DNA from: JADLCX01 sp964630785
GTDB lineage: Bacteria > Planctomycetota > Phycisphaerae > Phycisphaerales > UBA1924
Length of the DNA: 64,000 nt
Assembly: GCA_964630785.1 (NCBI GenBank)
Contig: CAZVZG010000009.1
Location: 1-64,000 of the forward strand
Direction of reading: 5' to 3'
Part shown: positions 39,339 through 47,801 of the stretch, one piece after another
Position numbering within the stretch: position 1 is the first letter of the stretch
Layout of the letters: the number at the start of each line of letters is the position of its first letter
Notes under the pieces: generated by a model
Database searches by the model: none
What the model was told of the DNA's origin: nothing
Seen by the model: the letters and a program-made list of their open reading frames with translations, nothing else
Program-made: the position numbers and the translations under genes

Positions 39339-39661
39339 CGTCACCTCGCGTCCCGGCGCAGCGGCCATCCTCGCGCCCGAGCGCAGTGTAAGCCAACGAC
39401 GGGCGCCGTTCTCCCCCTCCCAGAGGGAGGGGGCCGGGGGGAGGGCGAACACGCGCCCGAGCGTCCAGTTGCGCACTCAGCCCCACACGCCATCACCCCG
39501 AGTCACGCGCCCCAACCCGCCCGTCGCCCGAGTATTCCCCGGTATTCGCGACCCCCAAAAGCACGCGGGGCGCTGCCCAGGCAGCGCCCCGCGATGAAAC
39601 CCATGTTGTGCTTCTGAATCGGCGCGGCACGCGGAGCACCCGCGTCTTACGCCCCGTCCGA
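39339..39661. other. intergenic stretch with terminator and AGTATTC motifs
   Basis: A 323-base stretch without a gene. It holds the terminator of the PAPGA-type protein gene (39564-39593) and, nearer the membrane-protein gene, AGTATTC (39531-39537) and GGTATTC (39541-39547), similar to the motifs near the hemerythrin and RIC genes. These could be part of the molybdoenzyme operon promoter on the minus strand. Confidence 0.45.
39564..39593 (-). terminator. Rho-independent terminator of 39662-40588
   Basis: A perfect 13-bp stem (CGCGGGGCGCTGC against GCAGCGCCCCGCG) with a four-base loop, 68 bases after the stop of the minus-strand gene. On the minus strand it is followed by GCTTTTGGGGG, a short T run. 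Confidence 0.8.
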
Positions 39662-40588
39662 TCACCGACGACGCCGACGGATCATCGGCAGCCCGCCGAG
39701 CATCAGCAGCCCCGCAGCGCCCGGCGCCGGGATGTTGCACACGCTCACCACCAGGGCGTAGTTCCCCGTGTCCTGGCCGCTGAACCCGCGGACGGACAGG
39801 TAAAACGTTCCCGAGCCGTCAGCCTCGTACCGGATCGCCGAGCCTCGTTCGGCGCCCGCTGCCGCGCCCGCCCCGAACCCGTCGGTTCCAAACGCATCAT
39901 CGTTCGAGATGATGATCGAGCCGTCCGCGGCCCGCACGTCGAGCCGGGTGTCCACGGCGCTGAAGTTGTTGTTCGCGATCCCGTCGAGCGGGATGGTGAA
40001 CGCCGTGATCACGTCGCCGGGGTTGGCCGCGATCGCGAAAAAATCCAGGTCGTTGGCCGCGAGCGAGCCGAAGCCCAGCACCGCGTTGTCGGCCCCGACC
40101 GTCAAGCTTTGAGCGGTGGCCACGGTGTCGTTGGCTTCGGTGTCCACGAAGTCGGACGATCCGCCCGGCGTGAACCGAACGTAGGTTCCCGTGACCGGAC
40201 CGGCGTCTACAGGGCTGAACCCGTGCACGCGGAAGTCATAGGTGTCGGCGGTCAGCGCGCCGTACCGCACCAGCGAGCCGCGGACTGGACCAACCGATCC
40301 GCCAGCCCGACCGTCCGTGCCCGCGTCGTCGTTGGAAACGATCAGGCTGTTTCCTGAGTCGAACAAGTCGACGATCGTGTCCGGGCTGGCGAAGTTCGTC
40401 CCGATCGCCCCCATCGGGGTCGTCATGAACGCGGCGACCTCGCCCGGTTGGAGCGCGAACGCGTGGCTGAGCGTCCCGCCCGCCACCAGTTGCTCGCTGC
40501 AATACACGTGGGTTTCGTGCGTCAGCGGAGTCGCGAGCGCACCGGCAGCCAGCACAAGCGCGGCCGCACCGCCAATGAACATCTTCAT
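39662..40588 (-). CDS. exported protein with PAPGA-type C-terminal sorting signal
   Basis: 308 residues; GGAGAGAG before the ATG. A signal peptide (FIGGAAALVLAAGALA) is followed by two related halves with SNDDAGTDGRAG and SNDDAFGTDGFG motifs preceding RGSLVRYGA/RGSAIRYEA. These resemble the pre-peptidase/DVUA0089-type beta-sandwich repeats. The C-terminus is PAPGAAGLLMLGG followed by a short hydrophobic stretch and an Arg run, a PEP-CTERM-like sorting signal typical of Phycisphaerae. It is probably a surface or extracellular-matrix protein. A strong terminator follows. Confidence 0.85.
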   Translation of the reverse strand: MKMFIGGAAALVLAAGALATPLTHETHVYCSEQLVAGGTLSHAFALQPGEVAAFMTTPMGAIGTNFASPDTIVDLFDSGNSLIVSNDDAGTDGRAGGSVGPVRGSLVRYGALTADTYDFRVHGFSPVDAGPVTGTYVRFTPGGSSDFVDTEANDTVATAQSLTVGADNAVLGFGSLAANDLDFFAIAANPGDVITAFTIPLDGIANNNFSAVDTRLDVRAADGSIIISNDDAFGTDGFGAGAAAGAERGSAIRYEADGSGTFYLSVRGFSGQDTGNYALVVSVCNIPAPGAAGLLMLGGLPMIRRRRR

Positions 40589-40848
40589 GGGTCTCTCTCC
40601 TCAAACATCTCTGCATCACGCCTTTCCGGGGCGCGATCTCTCAGGGATCAAGATACCCGATTCCCGCCCCGCCGCAATGGGGGAGGCGTACAAAACCTCG
40701 AAACAGGCGCAAATCGCGTTATCGGACGTCCGAAAACCACCTGGCGAGGGGATAGCAAGGGCGAGCTGGCACATCGCGGAAAGGCGATTCCCAATCGTCG
40801 GCGAGGATTGAAACCCAGCCACAAGCCGTACAAAAGCTGCGGCGATAC

Positions 40849-42405
40849 TCAGTGACCGGAGTGATTCGTTGGCTGTTCTCGCACGTTGCCCCTCTCGAAT
40901 GGTTTGGGCAGCGGCCAGGATTTCACCGCGTCTGTGGGTGCCCGCGGGGCCGCCTGCCCTTCCTTATCTACTCCGTTCCGGTGGAGCACCTCGTCCGCGG
41001 CCACGCTCGCCAGCGTGCCCTCGGGCGGCGAATACCACCCGGGGTCTTCTTCGTAGTTGGCCAGCTTCTCACGCACCTTCAGGATCGTGAACATCCCGCC
41101 CATCGTGATCTCGTCGTAGGGCCCGATCCCGCCCACCATCGGGATGCTGTTGGGCGGCACGGCCATACCCATCTCCGTCATGCCGCCCATGCCCGCCTGA
41201 CCCATCGTCATGTAGCCCGGCAACAGCGAGCGGACTTGCGTGTCCAACCCGCGGGCATCCACGCCGATCATGTTCGGCTGGCCGTGCCCCATCTGGTTCA
41301 TCACGTGGTGGGTCATGTGACAGTGCATCGCCCAGTCGCCGGGGTGCTCGGCGACAAACTCGACCGTGCGCGTGCTGCCAACGGGCACGAGCACCGTGGT
41401 CTCCGGCCAGCGCGCCGATTCGGGGATCACGCCGCCGTCGGTCTCGGTGATCGTGAAGTAGTAACCGTGCAGGTGGATCGGGTGGTGGTCCATCGCCGAG
41501 AGGTTGCCGATCCGCACGCGCACGCGATCGCCCTTCTTCACGATCAGCGGCTGAGTCGCGGGAAAGACCTTGGCGTTCATCGTGAGCGTGTTGAAGTCGG
41601 TCATCTCGTTGGGGTCCGGGCGTGAGGCCCCCACATCGATCTTCCATTCGTGCAGCATGAGCACGAAGTCCCGATCGGGCGGCGGGCCGGCGGGCCGGCG
41701 CGGGTGCACCACGATCATGCCCGTCAACCCCAGCCCCATCTGCGTCATCTCGTCGTGGTGGCTGTGGTACATGAGCGTCCCGTGCTGGCGGAACGTGAAC
41801 TCGTACATGTACGTTTCGCCCGGCAGGATCGCCTTCTGCGAGAGCCCGCCCACCCCGTCCATGCCGCTTTCCAGCAGCACACCGTGCCAGTGCACCGTCG
41901 TGGGTGCGGTGAGCCGGTTGGTCACAAAGATGCGCACGCGGTCGCCCTCGACCGCCTCGATCACCGGCCCGTGCACGCCGCCGTTGTATCCCCAGCACCG
42001 CGCCACCAGGCCCGGCGCGAACTCGTGCTCGACATCCTCGGCCACGAGGTGGAACACCTTGACCCCGTCCACCAACCTGTACGGCAGAGTCCATCCGTTG
42101 GGCACCACCACCGGCGAATAGTCTTTCCCGGGCTCACCCGGTGGGTACCGCTCCGCCTCCCAATGGGACTTCCCGCGGCCAGCTCCATCGTCCGCATCCC
42201 CACGTTCGCCCTTTCCCCCGACCGAGCCCGGAGCAGAAGCCGGCTCGTGATGCTCGTGCACCGGCTGCGCGCCCGCACGCCCGCTCAACAACAGCGATCC
42301 GCCCACCGCCGCTCCCGCGCCGAGCATCCCCCGTCGCGTCATCGGCCACGCCGTCAGGATCGGTTGTGGGAGATCGCGTCGGGATGCATTCTCGTTCGTG
42401 CTCAT
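40849..42405 (-). CDS. Tat-exported multicopper oxidase
   Basis: 518 residues. Twin-Arg signal TRRGMLGAGAAVGGSLLL is followed by a disordered His/Gly-rich stretch. Copper motifs: HWHG (172-175), HSHH (214-217), HPIHLHG (308-314) and HCHMTHH (361-367) supply the type 1, 2 and 3 sites. The tail after residue 375 is Met-rich (GYMTMGQAGMGGMTEMGM), as in copper-resistance CopA-type oxidases. It likely oxidises Cu(I) in the periplasm. Its start overlaps the stop of the upstream TolC-like gene, so it is part of a copper operon running leftwards from 44203. Confidence 0.93.
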   Translation of the reverse strand: MSTNENASRRDLPQPILTAWPMTRRGMLGAGAAVGGSLLLSGRAGAQPVHEHHEPASAPGSVGGKGERGDADDGAGRGKSHWEAERYPPGEPGKDYSPVVVPNGWTLPYRLVDGVKVFHLVAEDVEHEFAPGLVARCWGYNGGVHGPVIEAVEGDRVRIFVTNRLTAPTTVHWHGVLLESGMDGVGGLSQKAILPGETYMYEFTFRQHGTLMYHSHHDEMTQMGLGLTGMIVVHPRRPAGPPPDRDFVLMLHEWKIDVGASRPDPNEMTDFNTLTMNAKVFPATQPLIVKKGDRVRVRIGNLSAMDHHPIHLHGYYFTITETDGGVIPESARWPETTVLVPVGSTRTVEFVAEHPGDWAMHCHMTHHVMNQMGHGQPNMIGVDARGLDTQVRSLLPGYMTMGQAGMGGMTEMGMAVPPNSIPMVGGIGPYDEITMGGMFTILKVREKLANYEEDPGWYSPPEGTLASVAADEVLHRNGVDKEGQAAPRAPTDAVKSWPLPKPFERGNVREQPTNHSGH

Positions 42406-43847
42406 CGGTGTCCTCCCTCGCCGGTGACGCCCGGCTCGTCGTTCGTGATGGTGAAGCCCGACCCGGCGCCATCAAACGGTGTCATCCGCCCCTGCAGCAC
42501 CTGGTCGAACGCGGCCTTCGCCTCCCAATACCTGTGCACCGCCCCGATGTACTCACCACCGGCCATCACCTGATCACGCTTGGCCTGCAACAACCGAAAC
42601 CCCGACATTTGCATTGCGTTGTACTGCAACTGCGTCTGCTCAACGATCTGCGCCCGCAGCGGCAGGATCACCCGCTCGTAGTAGCGGGCTCGCTCGTACG
42701 CGGACACCACGCCGCTGTAGGCGGCCCTCACCCTCGCCCGCACTTCGACCGCCCGGGCATATAGCCGGTGCGATGCCTGTCGGTAGCGGGCCTCGGCCGC
42801 GCCGACTTTCGCCTGCCCCTGGTCGAACAGCGGGATCGGCAGCGACAGCGACGGCCCGACCGTCCACGGTCCTTCGGCCTCTCGCTCCGCGGCCGCGCCG
42901 ACCTCGGCTCCGTCCAGCCACGCGAACGGCTTAGCGATTCCCGCCGAGCGGGCCGCGATCTCCGCGTCGCGCCGCAGTAGCGAAAGGTCAAGGCTCGCCG
43001 CGACCGCCCGGCCCTCCAGACCCTCAGCGCTGGGCGGCACTTCCGGCAGATCGGGCAGCCGCCCCGCCGCCCGCCACGCCGAGGCCTGCACGCCCCAAAG
43101 CCCCATCAGCGCGTTCACGCGTTCGCGGGCCAGCACGACCCCGGCCTCCGCCTCGGAAAGGGCAACCTTCGCTTCCTCGTACACCGCACGCTCGTTGGAG
43201 AGGTCGAGTTCCCGAGTGTTGCCCGCCGCCCGGAGCCGCTTGGCCAGTTCGTACGATGCGTCCATCGCTTCCATCACCGTCCGGCGCATCTCCTGCATCT
43301 GCACCGCGGCTTCATAGTCGTAGAACGCCGTCCGCACCTCGAACGCCTTGTCGAGCACGTCGGCCGTGACGCGGATCTTGGCCGCCTCGAACGCGGCCTG
43401 CGCCCGGCCCTTAAGCAGCGGCATCGACAGCAGACTCACGAAGTCCTGCGCCACGTCCAGCACGTACGCGGTCCCGCCGCCATCGGTGGCGAACCGCACC
43501 TCGCCGCTGAACACCGGGTTTTTGAGCAGCCCGGCCTGCACCACGTCGGCCTGGGCGATGTTCAACTCTTCGTACACGGCCTGCAAGTCGCGGTTGTTCA
43601 GCAGTGCGACCTGCACGGCCCCGTCCGCCGTGAGCTCCTCGGCCAGCATCGAGTCCACGGCCGCCGAGGCCTGCTTGTCCGCATCCGTGCCGTTGTTCCA
43701 ATACACGCGCCGTCCCGACCGCTGCGACACCTCCCTCTGCACGTCGTCGAAGCCCATCCCGGGCTGCATCTTGGCGCACCCGCCGGCGCCCGCGGCGACG
43801 AGCAGCGACACGAAGGCCAGCGCCCAAACCGTTCCGTTCCTGTTCAT
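42402..43847 (-). CDS. TolC/CusC-like outer-membrane efflux protein, copper operon
   Basis: 481 residues. Lipoprotein-type signal (LLVAAGAGGCAK). Two outer-membrane efflux protein repeats give long helices, for example LNNRDLQAVYEELNIAQADV and RYRQASHRLYARAVEVRARV. The lengths fit the TolC family, which forms the outer-membrane exit duct of RND and other pumps. It overlaps both neighbours by four bases: the heavy-metal-binding lipoprotein upstream and the multicopper oxidase downstream. A second TolC-like gene lies at 58382-59800. Confidence 0.9.
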   Translation of the reverse strand: MNRNGTVWALAFVSLLVAAGAGGCAKMQPGMGFDDVQREVSQRSGRRVYWNNGTDADKQASAAVDSMLAEELTADGAVQVALLNNRDLQAVYEELNIAQADVVQAGLLKNPVFSGEVRFATDGGGTAYVLDVAQDFVSLLSMPLLKGRAQAAFEAAKIRVTADVLDKAFEVRTAFYDYEAAVQMQEMRRTVMEAMDASYELAKRLRAAGNTRELDLSNERAVYEEAKVALSEAEAGVVLARERVNALMGLWGVQASAWRAAGRLPDLPEVPPSAEGLEGRAVAASLDLSLLRRDAEIAARSAGIAKPFAWLDGAEVGAAAEREAEGPWTVGPSLSLPIPLFDQGQAKVGAAEARYRQASHRLYARAVEVRARVRAAYSGVVSAYERARYYERVILPLRAQIVEQTQLQYNAMQMSGFRLLQAKRDQVMAGGEYIGAVHRYWEAKAAFDQVLQGRMTPFDGAGSGFTITNDEPGVTGEGGHR

Positions 43848-44203
43848 TTCGAGCCTCCCGTCGAACCGGGCTCCGATTTCTCAACGTTCTTGAGCTTCAT
43901 GCCGCACTTGGGGCACCGCTGATCGGGCTTGTCCGACGTCACCTCGGGGTGCATCGGACAGGCGTATCGCTCCGTCGCGGCTGCGGGCGATCCTTCATCG
44001 CCGTGGCCCGAGTGGTTGGTTCCGGGCTGCACCGGCGCAACGGCCTCAGCCGCGGCCAGGTCCAGAGTCGCCGAATGCGCAGGCAAGGTTGCCGCCGGCG
44101 CGGCCGCGCTCGCCGGGTGATCGGCGCCGAGTTCCGGCTCCGTGTACTTCGCACTGCAACCCGCCACGGACAGGAGCAACACGGTCACGAGTGTTCGTTT
44201 CAT
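43844..44203 (-). CDS. heavy-metal-binding lipoprotein
   Basis: 119 residues from the ATG at 44203. Lipobox LLLSVAGCSA. The C-terminal heavy-metal-binding domain has YACPMHPEVTSDKPDQRCPK followed by CGMKL, the CxMHP..CPxCGM pattern also seen in CusB-type adaptors and the CusB homologue at 59813-61915. A His-containing linker (NHSGHGDEG) precedes it. It probably binds Cu or Ag in the periplasm for the operon's oxidase and TolC. Confidence 0.88.
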   Translation of the reverse strand: MKRTLVTVLLLSVAGCSAKYTEPELGADHPASAAAPAATLPAHSATLDLAAAEAVAPVQPGTNHSGHGDEGSPAAATERYACPMHPEVTSDKPDQRCPKCGMKLKNVEKSEPGSTGGSK

Positions 44204-44457
44204 GCGAGCCTCCATCGGATGGGCGCGCGCGATCTGGGCGTGGCGTCGCCAATCAGTTCGCGGTGCACGGTGAACGGCTGATTGTCACGATGGCTTGATC
44301 CACCGGAGGTCGCCGGCTCAGCCATCATCGAAGCTCCTTTGCTTTGTGGTAACCCCGCAGGATTGAGGCGGGGAAGATCGTTGGTAGAAGGGGGCGGGGA
44401 GGGGGGGAGGGATGGGAGCGGGGGGGCGAAATGGCCCTCGCCCCCCGCTCGTTCGGG

Positions 44458-45222
44458 TCACTTCTCCCCGTGCTCGTGGCCGTGGCCACCCTGGGTTTTT
44501 TCACTCTTGCGAGCCGCATCGACCGTCGCGATGAACTTCGCGGGGTCCTTCATCACGTCGCCCTTGCAGTCCTTGCAGCACAGGCGGATGAGCCGCCCGC
44601 CGATCACCAAGTCCACCGGCTTGCCCATGTCGCCGCCGAACTCGTCGCCGCTCACCGGGCAGGTCTTGAGCGGGTAGTGCTCGCCTTGCGCGGCGACCAC
44701 CGCCTTGTCGAGCGCGGCCAGGTACTTCTTGCCGTCCTTGACGAACTCCGGCTTCTCGCTCTCGGCGCCGAGCCGGATCAACCGATTCCCGTAGACGAAC
44801 TCGTACGGGTGCGCGGGCAGTTCCTTACCCGTGACCAGCGAGGTCTTCAGTGGGTACAGCGGACTCTGGTCCTTGATGATCTTCGCGTCGGCCTTGGCAA
44901 TGTTGCCCGCGAGGTCCTCCTCGAACTTCGGCGGGCACTTCGGACAGCAGAATCGGATCTCCTGACCGGCGTAGACCTTGACCACCGGATCGCCCATCTG
45001 GTCCAACTTCTTGCCGGTGATGGGGCAGGTGTCGAGCGGGTACGGGTCGCCGACGCGCTCGCCCGCCATCGCGTTCGCGGCCGGCGTGCCCTGGGGCGCC
45101 GAACCGGTCGGCTTGGCCGGGGCGTGGTCTTCATGATGCGGCTGAGCGAGCGCGACGCCCCCGCCCAGCGTCAGAATCGCCGCGGCGACGACAGCCGAGT
45201 GCAGTTTCGGAATGACGAACAT
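44458..45222 (-). CDS. exported YHS-type Cys-pair protein
   Basis: 254 residues; AAAGGAG before the ATG. A signal peptide ends at VALAQP. Three YHS-like segments follow: YPLDTCPITGKKLDQMG with IRFCCPKCPPKF, YPLKTSLVTGKELPAHPYEF, and YPLKTCPVSGDEFGGDMG with LIRLCCKDCKGD. The middle copy has lost its Cys residues. A His/Gly-rich tail (GGHGHEHGEK) ends the protein. It is probably a periplasmic copper- or silver-binding protein. Confidence 0.85.
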   Translation of the reverse strand: MFVIPKLHSAVVAAAILTLGGGVALAQPHHEDHAPAKPTGSAPQGTPAANAMAGERVGDPYPLDTCPITGKKLDQMGDPVVKVYAGQEIRFCCPKCPPKFEEDLAGNIAKADAKIIKDQSPLYPLKTSLVTGKELPAHPYEFVYGNRLIRLGAESEKPEFVKDGKKYLAALDKAVVAAQGEHYPLKTCPVSGDEFGGDMGKPVDLVIGGRLIRLCCKDCKGDVMKDPAKFIATVDAARKSEKTQGGHGHEHGEK

Positions 45223-45460
45223 GTGAATGCTCCTTTCAATGGATGTGAACAGAATCTTGCGGTGTGTGGGACGATGCGAGCGCCGGCCAACGCCGCAGCG
45301 CGCCGGCAAGGCCCCGGATTGGTGGCACGTACAGACGTTCGATGGAAACAGGTTGCACCGATACGCGGCGGCGAGCACCGCCGCACGGCCTCGATCCTGA
45401 CGCCGCCGCGAGTCGATGGAACGCACGGCTGTCAGGATTGGCCGATTCGGGGCCGTGTCG

Positions 45461-45946
45461 TTATACGATGAGCGCGCAGTGCATGCGCAGCAGCGACGTC
45501 TGGGGTCGCTCGATCGCCCGGGGCCCCACCTCACGAAACTTCAACGGGGCACTCGTGGAAAGGTCGATCAGCGCGGGCCAATCGAGAACGGCGACCATCG
45601 CGGGCGCGGCCGCATCGACGGCGGGCTTCTCCACCGTCAGCATCTTGGCGTGGGCGCCGCATGTGCAATCGTGCGGGCCGTGTCCCGGCGCCTTCTCCGG
45701 ACCCGACCCGTGGTGGCCCACGGGGTTCGATGACCGCTCACAGCAACCGCCCCGCGACGTGCGCCCATGCCCCCGCGCGCTGTCGTCGTGCAGGGCGAGC
45801 GACCCGGTGCGCTGCGTGCTCTCCGTTTCCGCCCCGCACGATCCGCAACCGCTGAGAACACCACGCAGATCGCAGCAACAGAAAGGCACTGCGAGCGCCA
45901 GGATCAGCGCCAGTGCGTGCCGGAATGGCCCCATTCGGTTTGGCAT
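45461..45946 (-). CDS. Cys/His-rich exported hypothetical protein
   Basis: 161 residues. N-terminal hydrophobic signal (ALALILALAVPFCCC). It contains Cys clusters (FCCCDLRGVLSGCGSCG, GGCCE, HDCTCGAH) and ends RPQTSLLRMHCALIV. No family is recognised. Position between metal-binding genes and the Cys content suggest metal binding; the protein at 57838-58260 has a similar plan (signal, Cys cluster, C-terminal hydrophobic LLCVWLM). Confidence 0.65.
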   Translation of the reverse strand: MPNRMGPFRHALALILALAVPFCCCDLRGVLSGCGSCGAETESTQRTGSLALHDDSARGHGRTSRGGCCERSSNPVGHHGSGPEKAPGHGPHDCTCGAHAKMLTVEKPAVDAAAPAMVAVLDWPALIDLSTSAPLKFREVGPRAIERPQTSLLRMHCALIV

Positions 45947-46298
45947 GATTGTGGGACGCTCGGACGGGGTGATTCTACCGGCCCTCGCGGGCTGCGGTTT
46001 CGCCGAGCGGTCGAAGGATGAAGTGAGCATGCACAATGAATCGGACAAGAAGAGCGGTTGGCGGGTGATGGGTACAGACGAAGGCCCAGCCGCCGCGCGG
46101 ACCTTCACGATGCCCTCTCTCGGACTGCTTGAGGCCCGAGTTGGCCCGATGTCGGGCAACGCGGTCCGTCGCGTCTCAGCGCCGACCCGGCCCTCGAAAC
46201 CGGCGCCGCTTTTCTCCCAGCACGAATACCGTTTGCAAAGTGGAAAGCGACTCGGCAGCCGAAACAAGCCCGCGTCCACAGGCTGAGGCGGAAGTGCT
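45947..46298. other. gene-free stretch before the ClC remnant
   Basis: 352 bases without a supported gene. An 85-codon open frame from an ATG near 46030 has no family likeness. It may hold the promoter of the minus-strand gene at 45946 and decayed sequence upstream of the ClC remnant. Confidence 0.4.
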
Positions 46299-46862
46299 CG
46301 TGCACCAGGATCGCTCTCCCCGCCGCCTGCACTTCGGCGGGCGGCCCTGATCGGCCCGTGCGCGGGGTTGGTGGCCGTGGCGTTTCGGCGCTCGCTCGCA
46401 CTCGCCGAGTCCGGGAGAGGGAGTCTTCTCAACGCGCTCCGTGCCCATCCGAGCTGGGGTTGGCTCGTCCTACCGTCGATCGGGGCCGTGGTGGGTTGTC
46501 TTTTCGGGTGGTTCACGCAGAAGTTCGCGCCCCAGGCCGCGGGCAGCGGGAATCCCCACCTCAAAGGCGTTCTTGGGCAAGTCCGCCAGCTCCACTGGAG
46601 GCGGCTCCTGCCGGTGAAGTTCTTCGCCGGGTTCGCCGGAATCGGGGCCGGTCGCTCGCTCGGGCGCGAGGGGCCCGCGGTTCAGATGGGCTCCGCCGTC
46701 GCGGGGCGTTGGCGGGCCTGCTTTGAACTCCGCAGTCGGACCTCCCGCAACTGCTTTCCGCCGGCGCGGGCGCAGGCCTGGCCGCGGCCTTCAACACCCC
46801 GCTCGCGGGCCTGCTGTTCGTGATCGAGGAGCTGAGCCGCGAGGAGTGCGCCCCGGTTATGA
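46299..46862 (+). pseudogene. clcA: broken ClC chloride-channel gene (N-terminal part)
   Basis: The first frame reads LRRAALIGPCAGLVAVAFRR, KFFAGFAGIGAGRSLGREG and PAVQMGSAVAG, the ClC selectivity-filter GREGP region. Near 46708 one base appears lost. The protein continues in another frame as ALAGLL, meets a TGA, then reads DLPQLLSAGAGAGLAAAFNT and PLAGLLFVIEELSREECAPV before the likeness ends. The second half of the channel is missing. The gene is therefore frameshifted, interrupted and truncated, and it lies just before the CsoR-controlled operon. Confidence 0.8.
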
Positions 46863-46940
46863 GCCTGGAAGTCGAGTTGGTTCCTCTGGAAGTGCACGCG
46901 GAGGCCCTCGCCGCGAACCGTGCAACGGCGGTGGACGTAG

Positions 46941-46957
46941 ATACCCCACGGGGGTAT
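46941..46957 (+). promoter_or_regulatory. CsoR-type operator
   Basis: ATACCCC-ACG-GGGGTAT, a near-perfect dyad of the kind bound by CsoR copper repressors. It lies 28 bases before the ATG of the HMA-protein gene, whose operon includes a CsoR homologue and a CopA ATPase. Confidence 0.82.
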
Positions 46958-46985
46958 ACTCAAGCATTGTAAAGGAGCCTCGGCC

Positions 46986-47282
46986 ATGACCACCACACCA
47001 TCACCGTCGCGTCTCACCCTGAATATCGACGGGATGTCCTGCGCCCACTGTGTCAAGGCTGTCACCCGCGCCTTGGAACTGACGCCGGGGATCTCGGTCC
47101 GCTCGGTCTCGCTCGGATCGGCGGAGGTCGAGACAGCGAGCCCCGCGTCCACCGCCGCGGCCTTGGCCGCGATCGAGGAGGCGGGATACCACGCCAAGTC
47201 CGCCGAGCCCGCCGGGCGATCGACGCATTCCGGCTGCGGCTGCTGCTGCTCCACGTCGTCCCCCGCGGCACGGTGCGGCTAA
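46986..47282 (+). CDS. heavy-metal-associated domain protein (CopZ-like)
   Basis: 98 residues; AAAGGAG before the ATG. Residues 9-75 are an HMA domain: LTLNIDGMSCAHCVKAVTRA with the metal pair Cys-x2-Cys, then VEVETASPAS-like strand and AIEEAGYHAKSAE. The tail is Cys-rich (HSGCGCCCSTSSP). It may act as a Cu(I) chaperone to the ATPase encoded downstream. It is under the CsoR-type operator at 46941-46957. Confidence 0.9.
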   Translation: MTTTPSPSRLTLNIDGMSCAHCVKAVTRALELTPGISVRSVSLGSAEVETASPASTAAALAAIEEAGYHAKSAEPAGRSTHSGCGCCCSTSSPAARCG

Positions 47283-47320
47283 TACCGCCGCGTCCAGGCA
47301 CGCATGCGGGAGCCATCGCG

Positions 47321-47758
47321 ATGGCCAAGCGAACAAGGAACTCCAAGAAGGCGTCTCTCGACCGCCACCCGCGATCCGCGGGGACGACGTGCGGCTGCGG
47401 CGCAGCGGCGCGGAGCACAGACGCGAGCGGAAAATCGCAACCGGAAGCCGCCGCGGGAACGGGGCCGGGAGCCCACGCCTTCGGCGTGGATCCGGCCATC
47501 AAAGAGGCCAACCTGAAACACCTGCGCCGCATCGAGGGCCAGGTTCGCGGCATCGCAGCCATGGTCGACGAGGAGCGATACTGCGCCGACATCATCACGC
47601 AGATCTCGGCGGTCAGGGAGTCCCTGCACGCGGTCGCACGGAACCTGCTCCGCAACCATCTGACGCACTGCGCGACCGCGGCCATGCGAGAAGGCGGGGC
47701 CAGACGCGACCAGATGACCGAAGAACTGCTCGGCTTGCTTGGTAAGGTCACGCGGTAA
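47321..47758 (+). CDS. csoR: CsoR-family copper-sensing repressor
   Basis: 145 residues from the ATG at 47321. A 55-residue N-terminal extension with CGCG and Lys/Arg runs precedes the CsoR/RcnR core (IKEANLKHLRRIEGQVRGIA). The Cu(I) ligands Cys88, His113 and Cys117 keep exactly the spacing of the founding CsoR (Cys, 25 residues on His, 4 on Cys). It represses until copper binds, and it likely controls its own operon through the dyad upstream. An ATG at 47273 is an alternative start overlapping the HMA gene. Confidence 0.92.
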   Translation: MAKRTRNSKKASLDRHPRSAGTTCGCGAAARSTDASGKSQPEAAAGTGPGAHAFGVDPAIKEANLKHLRRIEGQVRGIAAMVDEERYCADIITQISAVRESLHAVARNLLRNHLTHCATAAMREGGARRDQMTEELLGLLGKVTR

Positions 47759-47801
47759 GCGCCGCGTCACCGCGCGAAGACCGATTGAAAGGAAGTCCGA
47801 C

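Noticed and set aside
36207..39617. An open frame of more than 1100 codons on the plus strand
   Set aside because: It is antisense to the molybdoenzyme and membrane genes. Its composition is low-complexity (Arg, His, Leu, Val) and results from high G+C at codon positions; no family likeness.
46030..46286. Small gene starting MHNESDKKSGWR
   Set aside because: No ribosome site, low-complexity C-terminal half and overlap with the upstream part of the ClC remnant; not supported as a gene.
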